A DNA stretch of 64,000 nt. Origin: Sinomonas atrocyanea. Its GTDB lineage: Bacteria; Actinomycetota; Actinomycetes; Actinomycetales; Micrococcaceae. Positions 18,301 to 27,067 of the stretch are shown here, one piece after another. The stretch spans positions 17,964 to 81,963 of the forward strand of contig NZ_CP014519.1 of NCBI RefSeq assembly GCF_001577305.1, read 5' to 3'. The notes under the pieces were generated by a model, which was not told the origin of the DNA, ran no database searches, and saw only the letters and a program-made list of their open reading frames with translations. Position 1 is the first letter of the stretch; each line of letters opens with the position of its first letter. Both the position numbers and the translations under genes were made by a program.

Positions 18301-21300
18301 GTAGGTGTAGGAGGTGACGGTCCCGGCGGCGTCGGTGGTGGTGGCCTTGCGGCCGGAGGTGTCGTAGGCCGTGGCGGTGGTGCCGGTGTCGGGGTCCGTG
18401 CGGGAGGTCTCGCGGCCGAGGGGGTCGGTGGTCCAGGTCCAGGCGTTGCCGGCCGGGTCGGTCATCTGGTTCATGGTGCCGAGCCGGTCGTAGGAGTAGC
18501 GAGTGGTGTCGGCGGCGCCTGTGGGGCTGGTTCCGTGCCAGGTGGTCTTGGCGGTGAGGCGGCCGGCGGCGTCGGTGGTGGCTGTGGCTGCGGCGGTGGT
18601 GCCGGTTCCTGTGGTCGTGGTGGTGTCGGTGCCGGTGTAGGAGACGTCGGTCTCGGAGGTGAGCTGGTTGTCCCAGGCCATGTTCCGGGTGCGGGTGATG
18701 CGCCCGGCGGGGTCGTAGTCATACAGGGTGGAGGAGGGCACCGCGAGGGTGGGCAGGATCAGGGTCCCGTCGGGGTTGGAGGACACGTAGTAGGGGTTGC
18801 GCTGGCTGGCTTTGGCGCCTGAGGCGTTGTAGAAGGTGTCGGTGGCGACGGTGCCTCCGGTGAGGGAGGGGGTCTGGGTCTGGCGGGGGCGGCCGAGTCC
18901 GTCGTAGATGGTGTAGGTGTCGGTGGTGCCGCTGCTGTTGTTGACCCGGGTGGTCCTGATCCAGGACGGGGTTGTCTGGGAGATCGTGTAGGTGGTGGCG
19001 GTGGTGGGTGTTGCGTTGGTCGCCCTTGGCCGCAGGGGATCCCAGGCAGCTGTGGTCCGGCCGGAGGCGTCGTAGGTGTTCTCGGTGACGGAGCCGTTGG
19101 GGTCGGTGGTCTTGAGGGTGTTGCCCCGCACTGCGTCGTAGGTGACGGTGCTGGTCCATCCGAGGGCGTTGGTGCTGGTCGTGGACGTGGCCGGCCCCGT
19201 GGCCGGGGTATAGGCGGTGGTGGTGGTCCTGGCGGTGCCGGTGGTGGTGTCCGTGGAGGTGGTGGGCCGCCCGAGGGCGTCGTAGGCGATGGCGGGGCCG
19301 GACTGCCAGGCTGTGGCTGCGCTGCCGGAGACGGCTGAGGCTGCGCGGGTCGCGGTGGCCAGGCCGCGGGTGGGCTCGGCGTAGCCGTTGGTTCCGGGAA
19401 GGGCCGAGGTGGCGCCGTCGTACATGGTCTGGGCGGACTTGAGCAGGTTCCCGGCGGGGGTGCCGTCGGTGTTGCAGGCGTTGGCGTAGACGCTGGTCGC
19501 CGCAGGCAGGGTGAGGAGGTTCTTGGCTGTGCCGGTGGCGTAGTCGGTCGTGGTGCAGATGTCGTCCGCGGCGGTGCCCGTGTCTCCTTGGTCGGAGGCG
19601 GCCTTGGGACGGCCGAGGGCGTCGAAGACGGTGGTCGTGCTGGTGGTCCTCCAGCCGGCGGCGACGGCGGACTTGGTCCAGATCCTGCCTGTGCCGGTGT
19701 GGCGGGCGGTGGGGCCGCCGAGGGAAGCGGCGCCGGTGGCGGTGGGGGCCGAGGCCCAGGGGAGGGTGGCGGTGGCCTTGAGCAGGGAACCTCCGCTGCC
19801 GAGGGTGGTCTGGGTCTCGAGGATGCGTCCAGCGAACCAGGGCGAGTCGGTGACGATGGTGCCGTCGGAGGCGGTCACCGTCGATGCGTTGGTGCCGCCA
19901 GCGGTGTCTGAGGGGGTTCCGTCGAGTCCTCGCAGATAGACGGTGGTCACCGTGGATCCGGCGGTCGCTGCCTTCACCTGGGACCATCCGGCCAGGACGG
20001 ACCAGGTCATCTTCGAGCTGGCGGGGTCGGTGCGGTAGTGCGGTTCGGGATACTTCCAGGCGGGGTTGCCGATGTAGGTGTAGGTGGTGGTCTGGGTGAG
20101 GGAGCCGGCGCCGCCGGGTCCTGCGTCCATGGTGACGGCCTGGACGGGGTAGACGTGGAACCAGTCCATGCGCGCTGCCTGCACGATGGGGGTGGTGGGG
20201 GTCCACCACTGCGGGAAGCAGCGGCGGGTGTTGGACTGGGGGGAGGCCGGCAGGGACGACGGGGTGCAGTCGGCGCCGTAGTAGGAGACTCCGGTGGTGG
20301 CGCCGGTCGGTGACTTGATGCCTGTGAGGCGGAAGCGGTTCAGCGGTGCAACTCCGTCGTAGACCCAGACTCGGTTCTGCAGTGTCTGGCCGGAGAACAC
20401 GGTGGCCGGGTCGGTGAGCGCGGACCCGCCGGTGCTGGTGTCGATGCCCGAGTGCGTGAGAGATCCCAGCCACAGGGCTGGCTTCGTGCCGTCGCCGGGG
20501 TCGGGCATCGAGTGGGCGAGGGTCCATTTGTCGGCGCCCTGGTAGGAGGCGCCGACGAGGGTCTCCGCTTGGACGGCGGTGAGCCTCTGGTCGGTGTAGA
20601 AGGTGGGGGAGTAGACGGTGCAGGGCCCTGCGGCCGGGCATGAGAGCCCGGTGGGTATGTCGTTGCCCTTGGAGCAGTCCACCCCGGTGCAGCGGCCGTC
20701 GTAGGTGAACAGTACATGCAGGGGTGCCTGTGCTGTGAGCTCGGCCCCGGAGCGCATGCCGTAGTCGACCTTGTTCAGGCGGGAGGCGCGCACGTACGGC
20801 AGGATCGATCCCGTCCCGTTCTGGGCCTTGTAGTAGTTCGTGTCCTGGGCGTAGTAGAACGCCTGGGTGTTCCCGGAGGGGTCGAGCACGTAGTCGAGGT
20901 TCCAGCCGTAGGCCTGCTGGCAGAGTGAGGCGGCGAACGATGCCGCCGCGCAGGGCTGTGAGGGGTCGGCGGCCCCGACGGGGACGGTGTCCGCGGAGTT
21001 GGTGGTGGCGTTGCCCGCGCTCCAGCCGGGCAGCCTGTTCATGCCGAAGAAATACTGGACGCCGGCAGGGTCGGTGAGCTTCCAGTACCCTCCGTCGAAG
21101 GTTCCGTTGGTGGAGCCGGTGAGGTATTCGACGCGGGTCCCGTCGTCGTTGGCGAGGTGCCAGGTGCCGGTGGCTGCGTCCTTGACCAGTTCTGAGGACC
21201 GGCCGCCGAAGCTGACGGAGACGCGCTGCCCTCCCTGGTTGCCGCACAGGTCGTAGGAGCCGGAGATTCCCTGGTCGGTGCAGGGGGTGAAGCGCTGGGT

Positions 21301-21846
21301 GACGCGGCCGGCTCCGGCCAGTCCCCATCCGTCGCCGACGACGGAGGCCTGGTTGTTCGTCGCTGAGGTCAGTCCGTCGACGCGGGTCGAGTCGTAGGAG
21401 AGCGCCAGCTGCGGAGTCGGGCCCGCCGGGGCGTTCCGCACCTGGAGGGGGTAGGACCAGGTGAACCCGCCGGTCTGCCCTGTCACGCCCCAGGAGCCGG
21501 TGCTGCTGCCGGGGAGGACGGCGAAGTCTCCGGATCCGGAGCTGTTGGCCGGAGGGGCCGCGGCGGGTACCCGGGCGGATCCGTGTCCGCCTTCGATGTG
21601 GGGCACGGTGGCGGGGGAGGGCCCGGCGACGGTGGCCTGGGTGCCTGGAGCCGAGGGGCTCGTCAGCGGGTCTAGCGTGCCCTGGACAGGGGCCGCCGGG
21701 ACCGCCGGGATGGCGGGCGACTGCCACATGGGCGGGGCGTGGAATGGCGCGGCGACGGCCAGTGCAGGCGGTGTGGCGGAGGCGGTCAGCACTGCGATGG
21801 ACGCAGCGACCGCGGTGGCCAGGAACGTGCGGGACTTCCTCGACAT
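15322..21846 (-). CDS. Secreted RHS polymorphic toxin with Hint and GIY-YIG nuclease tip
   Basis: A 2174-aa protein. It starts with a signal peptide (MSRKSRTFLATAVAASIAVL, cleavage near ATPPALA). Next comes an N-terminal SpvB/Tc-like region (GQTGGFTWSYPLQV) and a long RHS/YD-repeat shell with many copies such as YDALGRP, YDPAGRI, YSYDRLG and YTYDTLDR. The RHS core signature GLTHLGARDYDPVLGAFTAPDP is followed by NSSDPTGL-like NTSDPTGL. After a linker with a hydrophobic segment (LALVAGAALCAATAGLGCLI) comes a Hint autoprotease domain at residues 1951 to about 2090 (CLNSFTSDTPVLMEDG to ILVHNSC). The last 80 or so residues are a GIY-YIG-type nuclease (LGPDGEHLKYGISNNPSTRY, then LALERDLH). The shell likely encapsulates the toxin until Hint-mediated release into a competitor. 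It follows the LamG gene by 25 bp and precedes the immunity gene. Confidence 0.9.
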   Translation of the reverse strand: MSRKSRTFLATAVAASIAVLTASATPPALAVAAPFHAPPMWQSPAIPAVPAAPVQGTLDPLTSPSAPGTQATVAGPSPATVPHIEGGHGSARVPAAAPPANSSGSGDFAVLPGSSTGSWGVTGQTGGFTWSYPLQVRNAPAGPTPQLALSYDSTRVDGLTSATNNQASVVGDGWGLAGAGRVTQRFTPCTDQGISGSYDLCGNQGGQRVSVSFGGRSSELVKDAATGTWHLANDDGTRVEYLTGSTNGTFDGGYWKLTDPAGVQYFFGMNRLPGWSAGNATTNSADTVPVGAADPSQPCAAASFAASLCQQAYGWNLDYVLDPSGNTQAFYYAQDTNYYKAQNGTGSILPYVRASRLNKVDYGMRSGAELTAQAPLHVLFTYDGRCTGVDCSKGNDIPTGLSCPAAGPCTVYSPTFYTDQRLTAVQAETLVGASYQGADKWTLAHSMPDPGDGTKPALWLGSLTHSGIDTSTGGSALTDPATVFSGQTLQNRVWVYDGVAPLNRFRLTGIKSPTGATTGVSYYGADCTPSSLPASPQSNTRRCFPQWWTPTTPIVQAARMDWFHVYPVQAVTMDAGPGGAGSLTQTTTYTYIGNPAWKYPEPHYRTDPASSKMTWSVLAGWSQVKAATAGSTVTTVYLRGLDGTPSDTAGGTNASTVTASDGTIVTDSPWFAGRILETQTTLGSGGSLLKATATLPWASAPTATGAASLGGPTARHTGTGRIWTKSAVAAGWRTTSTTTVFDALGRPKAASDQGDTGTAADDICTTTDYATGTAKNLLTLPAATSVYANACNTDGTPAGNLLKSAQTMYDGATSALPGTNGYAEPTRGLATATRAASAVSGSAATAWQSGPAIAYDALGRPTTSTDTTTGTARTTTTAYTPATGPATSTTSTNALGWTSTVTYDAVRGNTLKTTDPNGSVTENTYDASGRTTAAWDPLRPRATNATPTTATTYTISQTTPSWIRTTRVNNSSGTTDTYTIYDGLGRPRQTQTPSLTGGTVATDTFYNASGAKASQRNPYYVSSNPDGTLILPTLAVPSSTLYDYDPAGRITRTRNMAWDNQLTSETDVSYTGTDTTTTTGTGTTAAATATTDAAGRLTAKTTWHGTSPTGAADTTRYSYDRLGTMNQMTDPAGNAWTWTTDPLGRETSRTDPDTGTTATAYDTSGRKATTTDAAGTVTSYTYDTLDRVTNTSTALAGQQAKTLTTTTWDTEKKGQPASSTRYNGPNQDQAVTTDYSSYNAAYQPGDIKLTLPAAFGTLAATYDTTIKYGAAGLPTISYVPAAGPLPREGIQNTYNALDLPSGLISQYNVRYATNVGYNNLNAMGGYDQNDTSTGTAGADTMGATTVQYTWDATTGNLTTAQAWNSAKGTTTDLGKTDYSYDPTGRLTSTTTAYPTRTSPPPADRQCYTYDWANRLSQVWATSAADCTGGFSPTKIGGPAPYAQAYEYNATSDRSKATRYNADGTIAATEDYTYGNGGPHRLTSIKRTTGSTTTTDAFGYDPAGRMTNRAGQALAYTPDGKIATATGTSTIPANPNPAAPTGSPKTAGTDKTGTRYYTADGTLAGITDGTGTTALIGSTTVYAPTTGPTTATRSFTFAGRTVAQRTATTAATGSATAFITADPLNTALTITGPTTGGGTNPIPTTTRRTDPYGLTRGPTMTGTGNQALTAAPAAATGPGTNGANPAAFSAATGYLGGTADTATGLTHLGARDYDPVLGAFTAPDPVLDLKDARNYSPYAYANNEPVNTSDPTGLWIGLALADDGMSWHSPTANVTPGQWHPAPVYPEYLNPFHPLRTYNPGTYVNNSYAGTYYPPAPAYTAPPPPPAPGNTHTVSAQRTTTPAPDPYLAQHKYEIAATALALVAGAALCAATAGLGCLIGAAVLGGALTTTGYAADTNWTAPPDDLATHFLEDTAWGLAGGAAGKAVGTIAGRLGGAARGTSALGRDAAESCLNSFTSDTPVLMEDGTRKPIAEVRVGDRVIATDPEKGTTAAEDVQALIRHSGPHDMVDITLVDGSTLHSTDGHPIWNATTKTFTDASDLKIGEQIQTTGGALLPIAGLKRYKAELTAYNLQIDKIHTYYAGETPILVHNSCSLYQKLGPDGEHLKYGISNNPSTRYTAAQLNGGSLKILATGERRDMLALERDLHSTLPIGPEEGQSIYVQIQIKKGLLPPPY

Positions 21847-21871
21847 GTGTTTTCCTCGGGTTCTGCCGCTG

Positions 21872-24763
21872 CTAGTAGAGGACCTGGCTGGTGCTGCCGA
21901 CTGCGCTCGTCCAGAGGTCCTGGACCTGCTGTGCGGTCAGGACGGCTTGGGTCAGCACGGGACGGGTGATTAGGCCGGTGTAGGACTGGGCGGAGCCGGG
22001 GGCTGCCTTGCCGAGGTAGACCTGGGTGCCGGGGCCGGGTGCCGAGGGCGGGTTGGCGGCCGCCACGACCCAGGTGTCGCGGCTGTTCCCGGAGGCGACG
22101 GTGATGCGCATCTGGGCATTGATGAGGTCGTACTGGGCGTTGACGAATGCCCACTGCCCTGCTGTGGCGGTTCCTGTCCCTTCGACCGTCGTCTCGGTCC
22201 CGCTCCCGGCGCGGGTGGTCAGGGCCCAGTGCCCGTCGGCGGCGAGGCCGAGGCGCAGCTGGCTGTTCCCTGAGCTGTCGGTCTGTGCGAGGACAGTCGA
22301 GGGGCCGGTCCCGGAAGGGCAGGCCCATACCGAGGCGGTGAAGGACTGGGACGGGTTCACGGCCGCTCCGCCGGTGCCGGAGCTGTATCCGCCGCTGAAG
22401 CTGAAGCCCTCGGGTGCGTCAGTGCTGGCCGGTTCCGTCGCGCAGGGTCCGCTGAGGCCGTCGAAGCCGACGGTCATTCCGGTCCTTGCCGCCCCCGTCG
22501 TGGAGTCGGTGACGTTCATGGCCTTCGTCGGGGCCGTGGCGGTCTTGCCGACTGAGAAGGCCACCGATCCGGCCGCGGACCTGTTCGGGCCCGTCGGGCA
22601 GGCGGCGGCGGTGCAGCTGCTGATGTTCCCGGCGGCGTCGAGCGCCCAGACCCTCAGCGTGGTGGATACGTCGATGGCCGCGACGTTCATTGTGGTGCTG
22701 TTCTTGTTCGGGCACACCATCACGAATGCGTTCTTGGCCGTATTGCAGGACATGGCTGCGTCGGGTGCGCCCGGGTCGGACTTCGAGTCCGTGACTGCGT
22801 AGACGAATCCCTTCACCGCGTACCCGGCGGGTTCAGTGATGGTGAACTTGTACGAGGTCGATCCGACGACGCCGCTGCCGTCGGTTCCTGTGGACAGCTC
22901 CGTCGGGGCAGTGATCTGCGGTACGGGAGGGGGAGCGGTGTCGACCCAGAACCAGTAGTCGGTGCTGCCCGAGACGAGGCCCTGCTGGTCGACGAGTGTG
23001 ACCGAGAATTTGTAGTGGCCGTCCGGCAGCGGCTGGTTCGTTCCCTGCCCTGTAGACCCGTATCCCCAGGATCCCGACCCTGCGCTGGGGGAGAGCCATA
23101 TCGGCTGGCCCGCGGCCATCCACCAGCGCGCGCTCGATTCGCCTTCCTTGGTCACGGACATCCAAGCGGTGATCCAGCCATCGTTGACGTCCACATCGGA
23201 GCCGCTGACGGTGAACACGGGCCCGGCGGTGCGGGTGTAGCCGCTCTTCCCGGCTGCGGTGTCGCTGGTGCAGTACGTGTTGCATGCGCTGACTGCGGTG
23301 ACCTTGGGCGTGGTCGGCGGGTGACCGTACTGGACGGTGATGGTGGCGCCGTTGTCGAACCGCTTCCAGGTCAGCTGGTCCCAGTTGTCGTTGTCCGCGT
23401 AGAGGCCGACTGTCCACTGGCCCGTGGTCGGCAGCTTGTCCTTGGCAGCCATCATGTCGAACCCGACTGTGGCTGCGGGGCAGCTGGCAGAGTTGCCGTT
23501 GGCGAACGACTTCGCATCCAGCTGCTGGATCTTCCCAGGCCGGTTGTTCCACGTGGTGGAGGGAGTGACGCCGTAGGTGACGAATGCACGCACCATCGTC
23601 GGGGTGCAGGAGGACGACCAGACGTCCGTGACGTTGAACCGGGCCGCGAGGATCACTGCCCCGAGGCTCGCTGAGGAGTCGAACTGGTAGAAGCCCTGGG
23701 CGCTGTGGTTGACGCCGTACGTGGTGTCCCATGCGGCCGGCAGGAACCCGAGGTTGACCTTCCCGTCGGTGTACTGCCCGTTCCAGTAGGAGGTGGTCGG
23801 GAACGCGGAGTCGACGTAGAGGTAGTCCCTGCGGGAGTTGGTGAAGTCGGGGTCGATGTAGAGCGGGAACGACAGTCCCTTCGGATCGCCTACCGCCGAC
23901 GCGATCCCGGTGGAGAAGGCGCCTTGCCCGTGGGCGGCCAGTCCGAGGTCGAACGGGTGGGACACGCCCGGGCCGCCAGGATCTGCGGCATCCGTGTCCG
24001 GGTAGGCGGAATCCCACCAGGCGCCCTTCGACGCCGACAGTTCTACGGTTCCGGTGTCGGTCCCTCGGGCGGCGACACCGCCGGCGCCGTGGGGCTCGAG
24101 GGCCGCTCCGGTCGCCCGCAGCTGGACGCGCAGGTCCTTCAGACGGGGATCGGCGAGGGCCGCTGCGGTCTTGACCTTGAATACCTGGCCCATCCGGTCG
24201 CGTCCCGCGATCTGGACGAGGTCCACTCCCGGGAGGACGTCGGGATACGTGGCCTGGTCCCCCGACAGGATCGGGGCCGGCAACTTCCCGTAGGGCCACG
24301 ACTGCTCGACGCTGTGGCCCTTCCGGTCCCCGACCGTGCTCATCCGTGCGTCGCCGCCTCGGCCGAACCGCACATCGAGGGGGGCCATTCTCGGCCGGAC
24401 CTCCGTGCCGTCGTCGGCGAGATTCAGGTCGATGTCCGACCACCCTGCGCCCGAGCGCATCCGGACCGGGACCGAGGACACGGTGGCGGTCAGGGTGCCG
24501 TCCGGACTCGCGTCCACGATCCTGGTCTCAGTGGTGAGGGCGTCGACCCGGACAGCGGCCCCGCTCTTCTTCGCCCGGGACAGCGCGACCGCCTCCGGGG
24601 CTGCATCAGACGACGCCGTTGTGGACGAGACCGCGGCGGAAGAAGAGGCCGACGCCGCGCCTGCTCCCGTGACGCCGAGCTGGCCCAGCATCAGAACGGC
24701 GGTGCCGATAACGGCAGTCAGAGCAGAAAATGGGCGCGAACGAGCCACGTTGAACGAGACCAT
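21872..24763 (-). CDS. Secreted DNRLRE/LamG-type surface protein, toxin partner
   Basis: This 963-aa protein has an N-terminal signal segment (FSALTAVIGTAVLMLGQLGV), a beta-rich central region containing a DNRLRE-like segment (YLYVDSAFPTTSYWNGQYTD, then RAFVTYGVTPSTTWNNRP), and a C-terminal LamG/concanavalin-like domain at about 780-955 (FSFSGGYSSGTGGAAVNPSQ, GHWALTTRAGSGTETTVEG, GLITRPVLTQAVLTAQQV). Proteins of this design regularly precede RHS toxins in actinobacteria and are thought to aid cell-surface display or delivery. Its stop is 25 bp before the RHS start, and both are on the minus strand with no terminator between, so they should form one operon with the immunity gene. Confidence 0.85.
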   Translation of the reverse strand: MVSFNVARSRPFSALTAVIGTAVLMLGQLGVTGAGAASASSSAAVSSTTASSDAAPEAVALSRAKKSGAAVRVDALTTETRIVDASPDGTLTATVSSVPVRMRSGAGWSDIDLNLADDGTEVRPRMAPLDVRFGRGGDARMSTVGDRKGHSVEQSWPYGKLPAPILSGDQATYPDVLPGVDLVQIAGRDRMGQVFKVKTAAALADPRLKDLRVQLRATGAALEPHGAGGVAARGTDTGTVELSASKGAWWDSAYPDTDAADPGGPGVSHPFDLGLAAHGQGAFSTGIASAVGDPKGLSFPLYIDPDFTNSRRDYLYVDSAFPTTSYWNGQYTDGKVNLGFLPAAWDTTYGVNHSAQGFYQFDSSASLGAVILAARFNVTDVWSSSCTPTMVRAFVTYGVTPSTTWNNRPGKIQQLDAKSFANGNSASCPAATVGFDMMAAKDKLPTTGQWTVGLYADNDNWDQLTWKRFDNGATITVQYGHPPTTPKVTAVSACNTYCTSDTAAGKSGYTRTAGPVFTVSGSDVDVNDGWITAWMSVTKEGESSARWWMAAGQPIWLSPSAGSGSWGYGSTGQGTNQPLPDGHYKFSVTLVDQQGLVSGSTDYWFWVDTAPPPVPQITAPTELSTGTDGSGVVGSTSYKFTITEPAGYAVKGFVYAVTDSKSDPGAPDAAMSCNTAKNAFVMVCPNKNSTTMNVAAIDVSTTLRVWALDAAGNISSCTAAACPTGPNRSAAGSVAFSVGKTATAPTKAMNVTDSTTGAARTGMTVGFDGLSGPCATEPASTDAPEGFSFSGGYSSGTGGAAVNPSQSFTASVWACPSGTGPSTVLAQTDSSGNSQLRLGLAADGHWALTTRAGSGTETTVEGTGTATAGQWAFVNAQYDLINAQMRITVASGNSRDTWVVAAANPPSAPGPGTQVYLGKAAPGSAQSYTGLITRPVLTQAVLTAQQVQDLWTSAVGSTSQVLY

Positions 24764-25166
24764 GAAAAAGGGCCTTCCCCCAAGGCGGGCGGATCATCAT
24801 TCCCCAATGAGCCGCCAGAACAAGTGAATGACTGAAAAGTAAACCACCCGACTGATCTTCACAAGTAAGTCACAGGAACCGCTCGGGAGAGCATGCTGTC
24901 CGCTGCTGAGTGTGACGGGGAGGCGGTAGTCTCATCGGCCGCTTCAGTGCTCCGCAGCGGGTCCTGTACTGGGCCGTCGTACGGCGCCGGTGCTGAATTG
25001 ACCGCGCGACCTTTGGTGCTCGAGGGTTTCTGCAGACCGCCTCACCTGTCGTCCGAGCGCCGGGGCCGCCCGCCGCCGCCTGAGGAAGGCGACAGCCCGT
25101 GTGTCGTATCAATGCCGGTTGCACCGGCCTGCGAGAATTCTGATGGGGATGGGGGGCAGGACTTTC
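24764..25166. promoter_or_regulatory. Divergent promoter region, toxin operon versus CBASS operon
   Basis: A 403-bp region separates the minus-strand toxin operon from the plus-strand defence operon. An AT-richer patch at about 24825-24880, containing CTGAAAAGTAAACC, is the likeliest promoter area of the toxin operon. No coding frame with supporting signals was found, and no unambiguous operator stands out. Confidence 0.4.
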
Positions 25167-26180
25167 ATGAGCGCGTTCGATGAAATTGGCCGGCGCGGCG
25201 ATGCGGGCGGTCCCGAGACGATTGCGCTGCTGCGTCAGCTCGGTGCGCAGGTGACGCGTACGTCGCCCTTTCCTCCACCGGAGGAATACAGGAGCTGGAG
25301 CCGCGAAGCCGTGGACGATCTCCTCGCGGACATGTTCGCGAAGGATTCCAAGCGTGGCCAGGTCTTCGTGCTCGGCTGCTACCTGCAAGCGACCGACCAA
25401 GCGTCGTTGGAGCGGATGCTCGTGGCATCGGTTCGGAACTTCCTCGTCGATCAGGCCAAGGGAACCGAGCGCGGCAAGCTCCGTCGCCGGCTGGACAACC
25501 TCCTTGCAGACGACAGCCGCTTTGTCCGGCCGCACGATGTGGGGAGCATCCTTGCCTGGGCACTACTGCACCGTGCAATGGGCCTGTGGCAAGGGGACCT
25601 TGACGAGCTGCACGAGGCAGCGGCCCGTGTCCGGGGGCATCAGATTCTGAGCTGGAACACGGCTGGCCGTACGCCTCGGCGCACAGTCATCGCTCTTACC
25701 TCGGTGTGCCATGGAGTGATCGACCATGCGGACGGCTCGGTCCGTGATGAGGACCTTGCCAAAGTTGTCGAACGGCGGTTCGCACTTCTGGCACCGCCCG
25801 TCTTCGTCGAGATGCCCGACGGCTCAGCCAACGCAGCGGCAGCTGCCTTGGTCAGCGTCGACAGCGACTCGGGAGAAGACCTCGGCGTTCAGGAGCGGGC
25901 TGAGCAGCTCTGGGCAGCACTGAGCGCAGAGGAACGGAAGCTCCTGCCCGTTCTCGGGCAGAGCCTGGAGGAGCGGCGCGCCGCGACCAGTCTGGGGCGT
26001 GCAGCAACACAGGCCTTGAGCGACGCCTTGGTCGACCGGCTCAGGATGGCGACCATCGATGACGAAGACCGCGAGGCAATCGTTCTGCGATTGGGCGCGA
26101 TCGCCGCGGACGGCTCCGACTCACGTCGTCTGTCCCAAGTGGGACCGTCCCCACGGTCCCTTGGAGAGGAGCAGACGTGA
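25167..26180 (+). CDS. Sigma-factor-like protein, first gene of the CBASS operon
   Basis: This 337-aa protein starts at ATG 25167, preceded by GCAGGA. Residues 64-115 look like sigma-70 region 2: GQVFVLGCYLQATDQ, then VRNFLVDQAKGTERGKLRRR followed by LDNLL, the pattern of a core-binding and -10 recognition helix. A C-terminal helical part (LSAEERKLLPVLGQ, DDEDREAIVLRLGAIA) could serve as region 4 or as a control domain, but the match is weak. Its stop overlaps the GTG of the next gene (GTGA). A plausible role is to direct transcription of the defence operon. It could instead be a sigma-derived adaptor that has lost promoter recognition. Confidence 0.6.
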   Translation: MSAFDEIGRRGDAGGPETIALLRQLGAQVTRTSPFPPPEEYRSWSREAVDDLLADMFAKDSKRGQVFVLGCYLQATDQASLERMLVASVRNFLVDQAKGTERGKLRRRLDNLLADDSRFVRPHDVGSILAWALLHRAMGLWQGDLDELHEAAARVRGHQILSWNTAGRTPRRTVIALTSVCHGVIDHADGSVRDEDLAKVVERRFALLAPPVFVEMPDGSANAAAAALVSVDSDSGEDLGVQERAEQLWAALSAEERKLLPVLGQSLEERRAATSLGRAATQALSDALVDRLRMATIDDEDREAIVLRLGAIAADGSDSRRLSQVGPSPRSLGEEQT

Positions 26181-27067
26181 CCCGCAACGCCCCACAGGCG
26201 AAGTCCAGGCTCGAGGAAGCAGCCTCAGGAGTCACAGTTCCCGGACCGGTCCGTAGAGCATGGACAGGAGTCCCGCCGGATGTGGCCGCCGGGCAGATCT
26301 GGCGTGCACGGTGGAACCGCCACGTGCAGCTCGTCGCCATCATCGGGGCCGATCACCGGATCACTGCGCTGCCGCTGTCGTTGGACCCCGACTACGCCGA
26401 TGCAACAACCACCTGCATCAGCGCCGAGGCCAACCCACTCGGCGTTCCTGTAACCGCGTGGGCTGGCCTGGCAACAACTCTGCCCGCCGTCGTCCTCGAC
26501 CGCTTCGCCGGCCAGCTGGACCATGACACCGCGGCAGCCCTGGCCGCCGGGCAGACAGCAGCCGGCGCAGACCCCTCCGCCCCCGAGCAGGTGCGCATGT
26601 ACCGGGCACTGCTCGAAGATGCCATGGAAGAACTCTCCGCTGCCCGATGGTACGAGGACGGGTCAGGCGAACTGAGCCGGACCATGCAACGGGCTGGCCT
26701 TGAAGTCCGGGAGGTCGCAGACCTGCTCGGAACGACACCACAGAAGGCATTGGCGATCTGGCGGGGCCGGATGCCCCTCGCCCTCGAGGAGGCCAAAAGG
26801 CTTGCGCCTGTGATGGGGGCGTCTGCAGAAGAGCTCTTGACCAGAAATCCTGTGCCCCCACCAGATCTCGTCGGCTGCTTGGACAACCCGCGACGACTTC
26901 ACCAGATCCTTGCCTATGCGGCCAAGCGCGGCATCGACGCTCCCACCGCCTACCGGGATCTCGCGTACCAGACGTGGGCTCTGGCGGCCCGCCAGACCGG
27001 CGGTAAGGCCACCAACTGGGACCTTCGGCTCGACACCATCTTCGCGGCGGACTCCGATGAGCAGTGA
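26177..27067 (+). CDS. HTH protein, putative CapH-like partner of the adjacent peptidase
   Basis: This 296-aa protein has its GTG start overlapping the previous stop and preceded by GAGAGGAG. The N-terminal half (about 35-125) is a beta-rich domain (DVAAGQIWRARWNRHVQLVA, then ITALPLSLDPDY) reminiscent of toxin or SH3-like folds. Residues 166-225 form an XRE-like HTH: LSRTMQRAGLEVREVADLLG, then TTPQKALAIWRGRMP and EEAKRLAPVMGASAEELL. The following gene encodes an ImmA/IrrE-type protease and overlaps this one by 11 bp. HTH plus metallopeptidase pairs (CapH-CapP) are known regulators of CBASS operons, where protease cleavage of the repressor relieves silencing. The fit is by context; sequence identity to CapH cannot be judged here. 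Confidence 0.65.
   Translation: MTRNAPQAKSRLEEAASGVTVPGPVRRAWTGVPPDVAAGQIWRARWNRHVQLVAIIGADHRITALPLSLDPDYADATTTCISAEANPLGVPVTAWAGLATTLPAVVLDRFAGQLDHDTAAALAAGQTAAGADPSAPEQVRMYRALLEDAMEELSAARWYEDGSGELSRTMQRAGLEVREVADLLGTTPQKALAIWRGRMPLALEEAKRLAPVMGASAEELLTRNPVPPPDLVGCLDNPRRLHQILAYAAKRGIDAPTAYRDLAYQTWALAARQTGGKATNWDLRLDTIFAADSDEQ

Noticed and set aside
16120..20310. Dense GGTGGT-type repetitiveness suggesting tandem repeats or a CRISPR array
   Set aside because: It reflects Thr/Gly-rich YD repeats of the RHS gene; there are no equal-length repeats with unique spacers.
18719..21727. A 1002-codon frame on the same strand as the RHS gene
   Set aside because: Arg/His/Pro-rich shadow of the RHS gene. 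The RHS frame has a signal peptide, YD repeats and Hint motifs.
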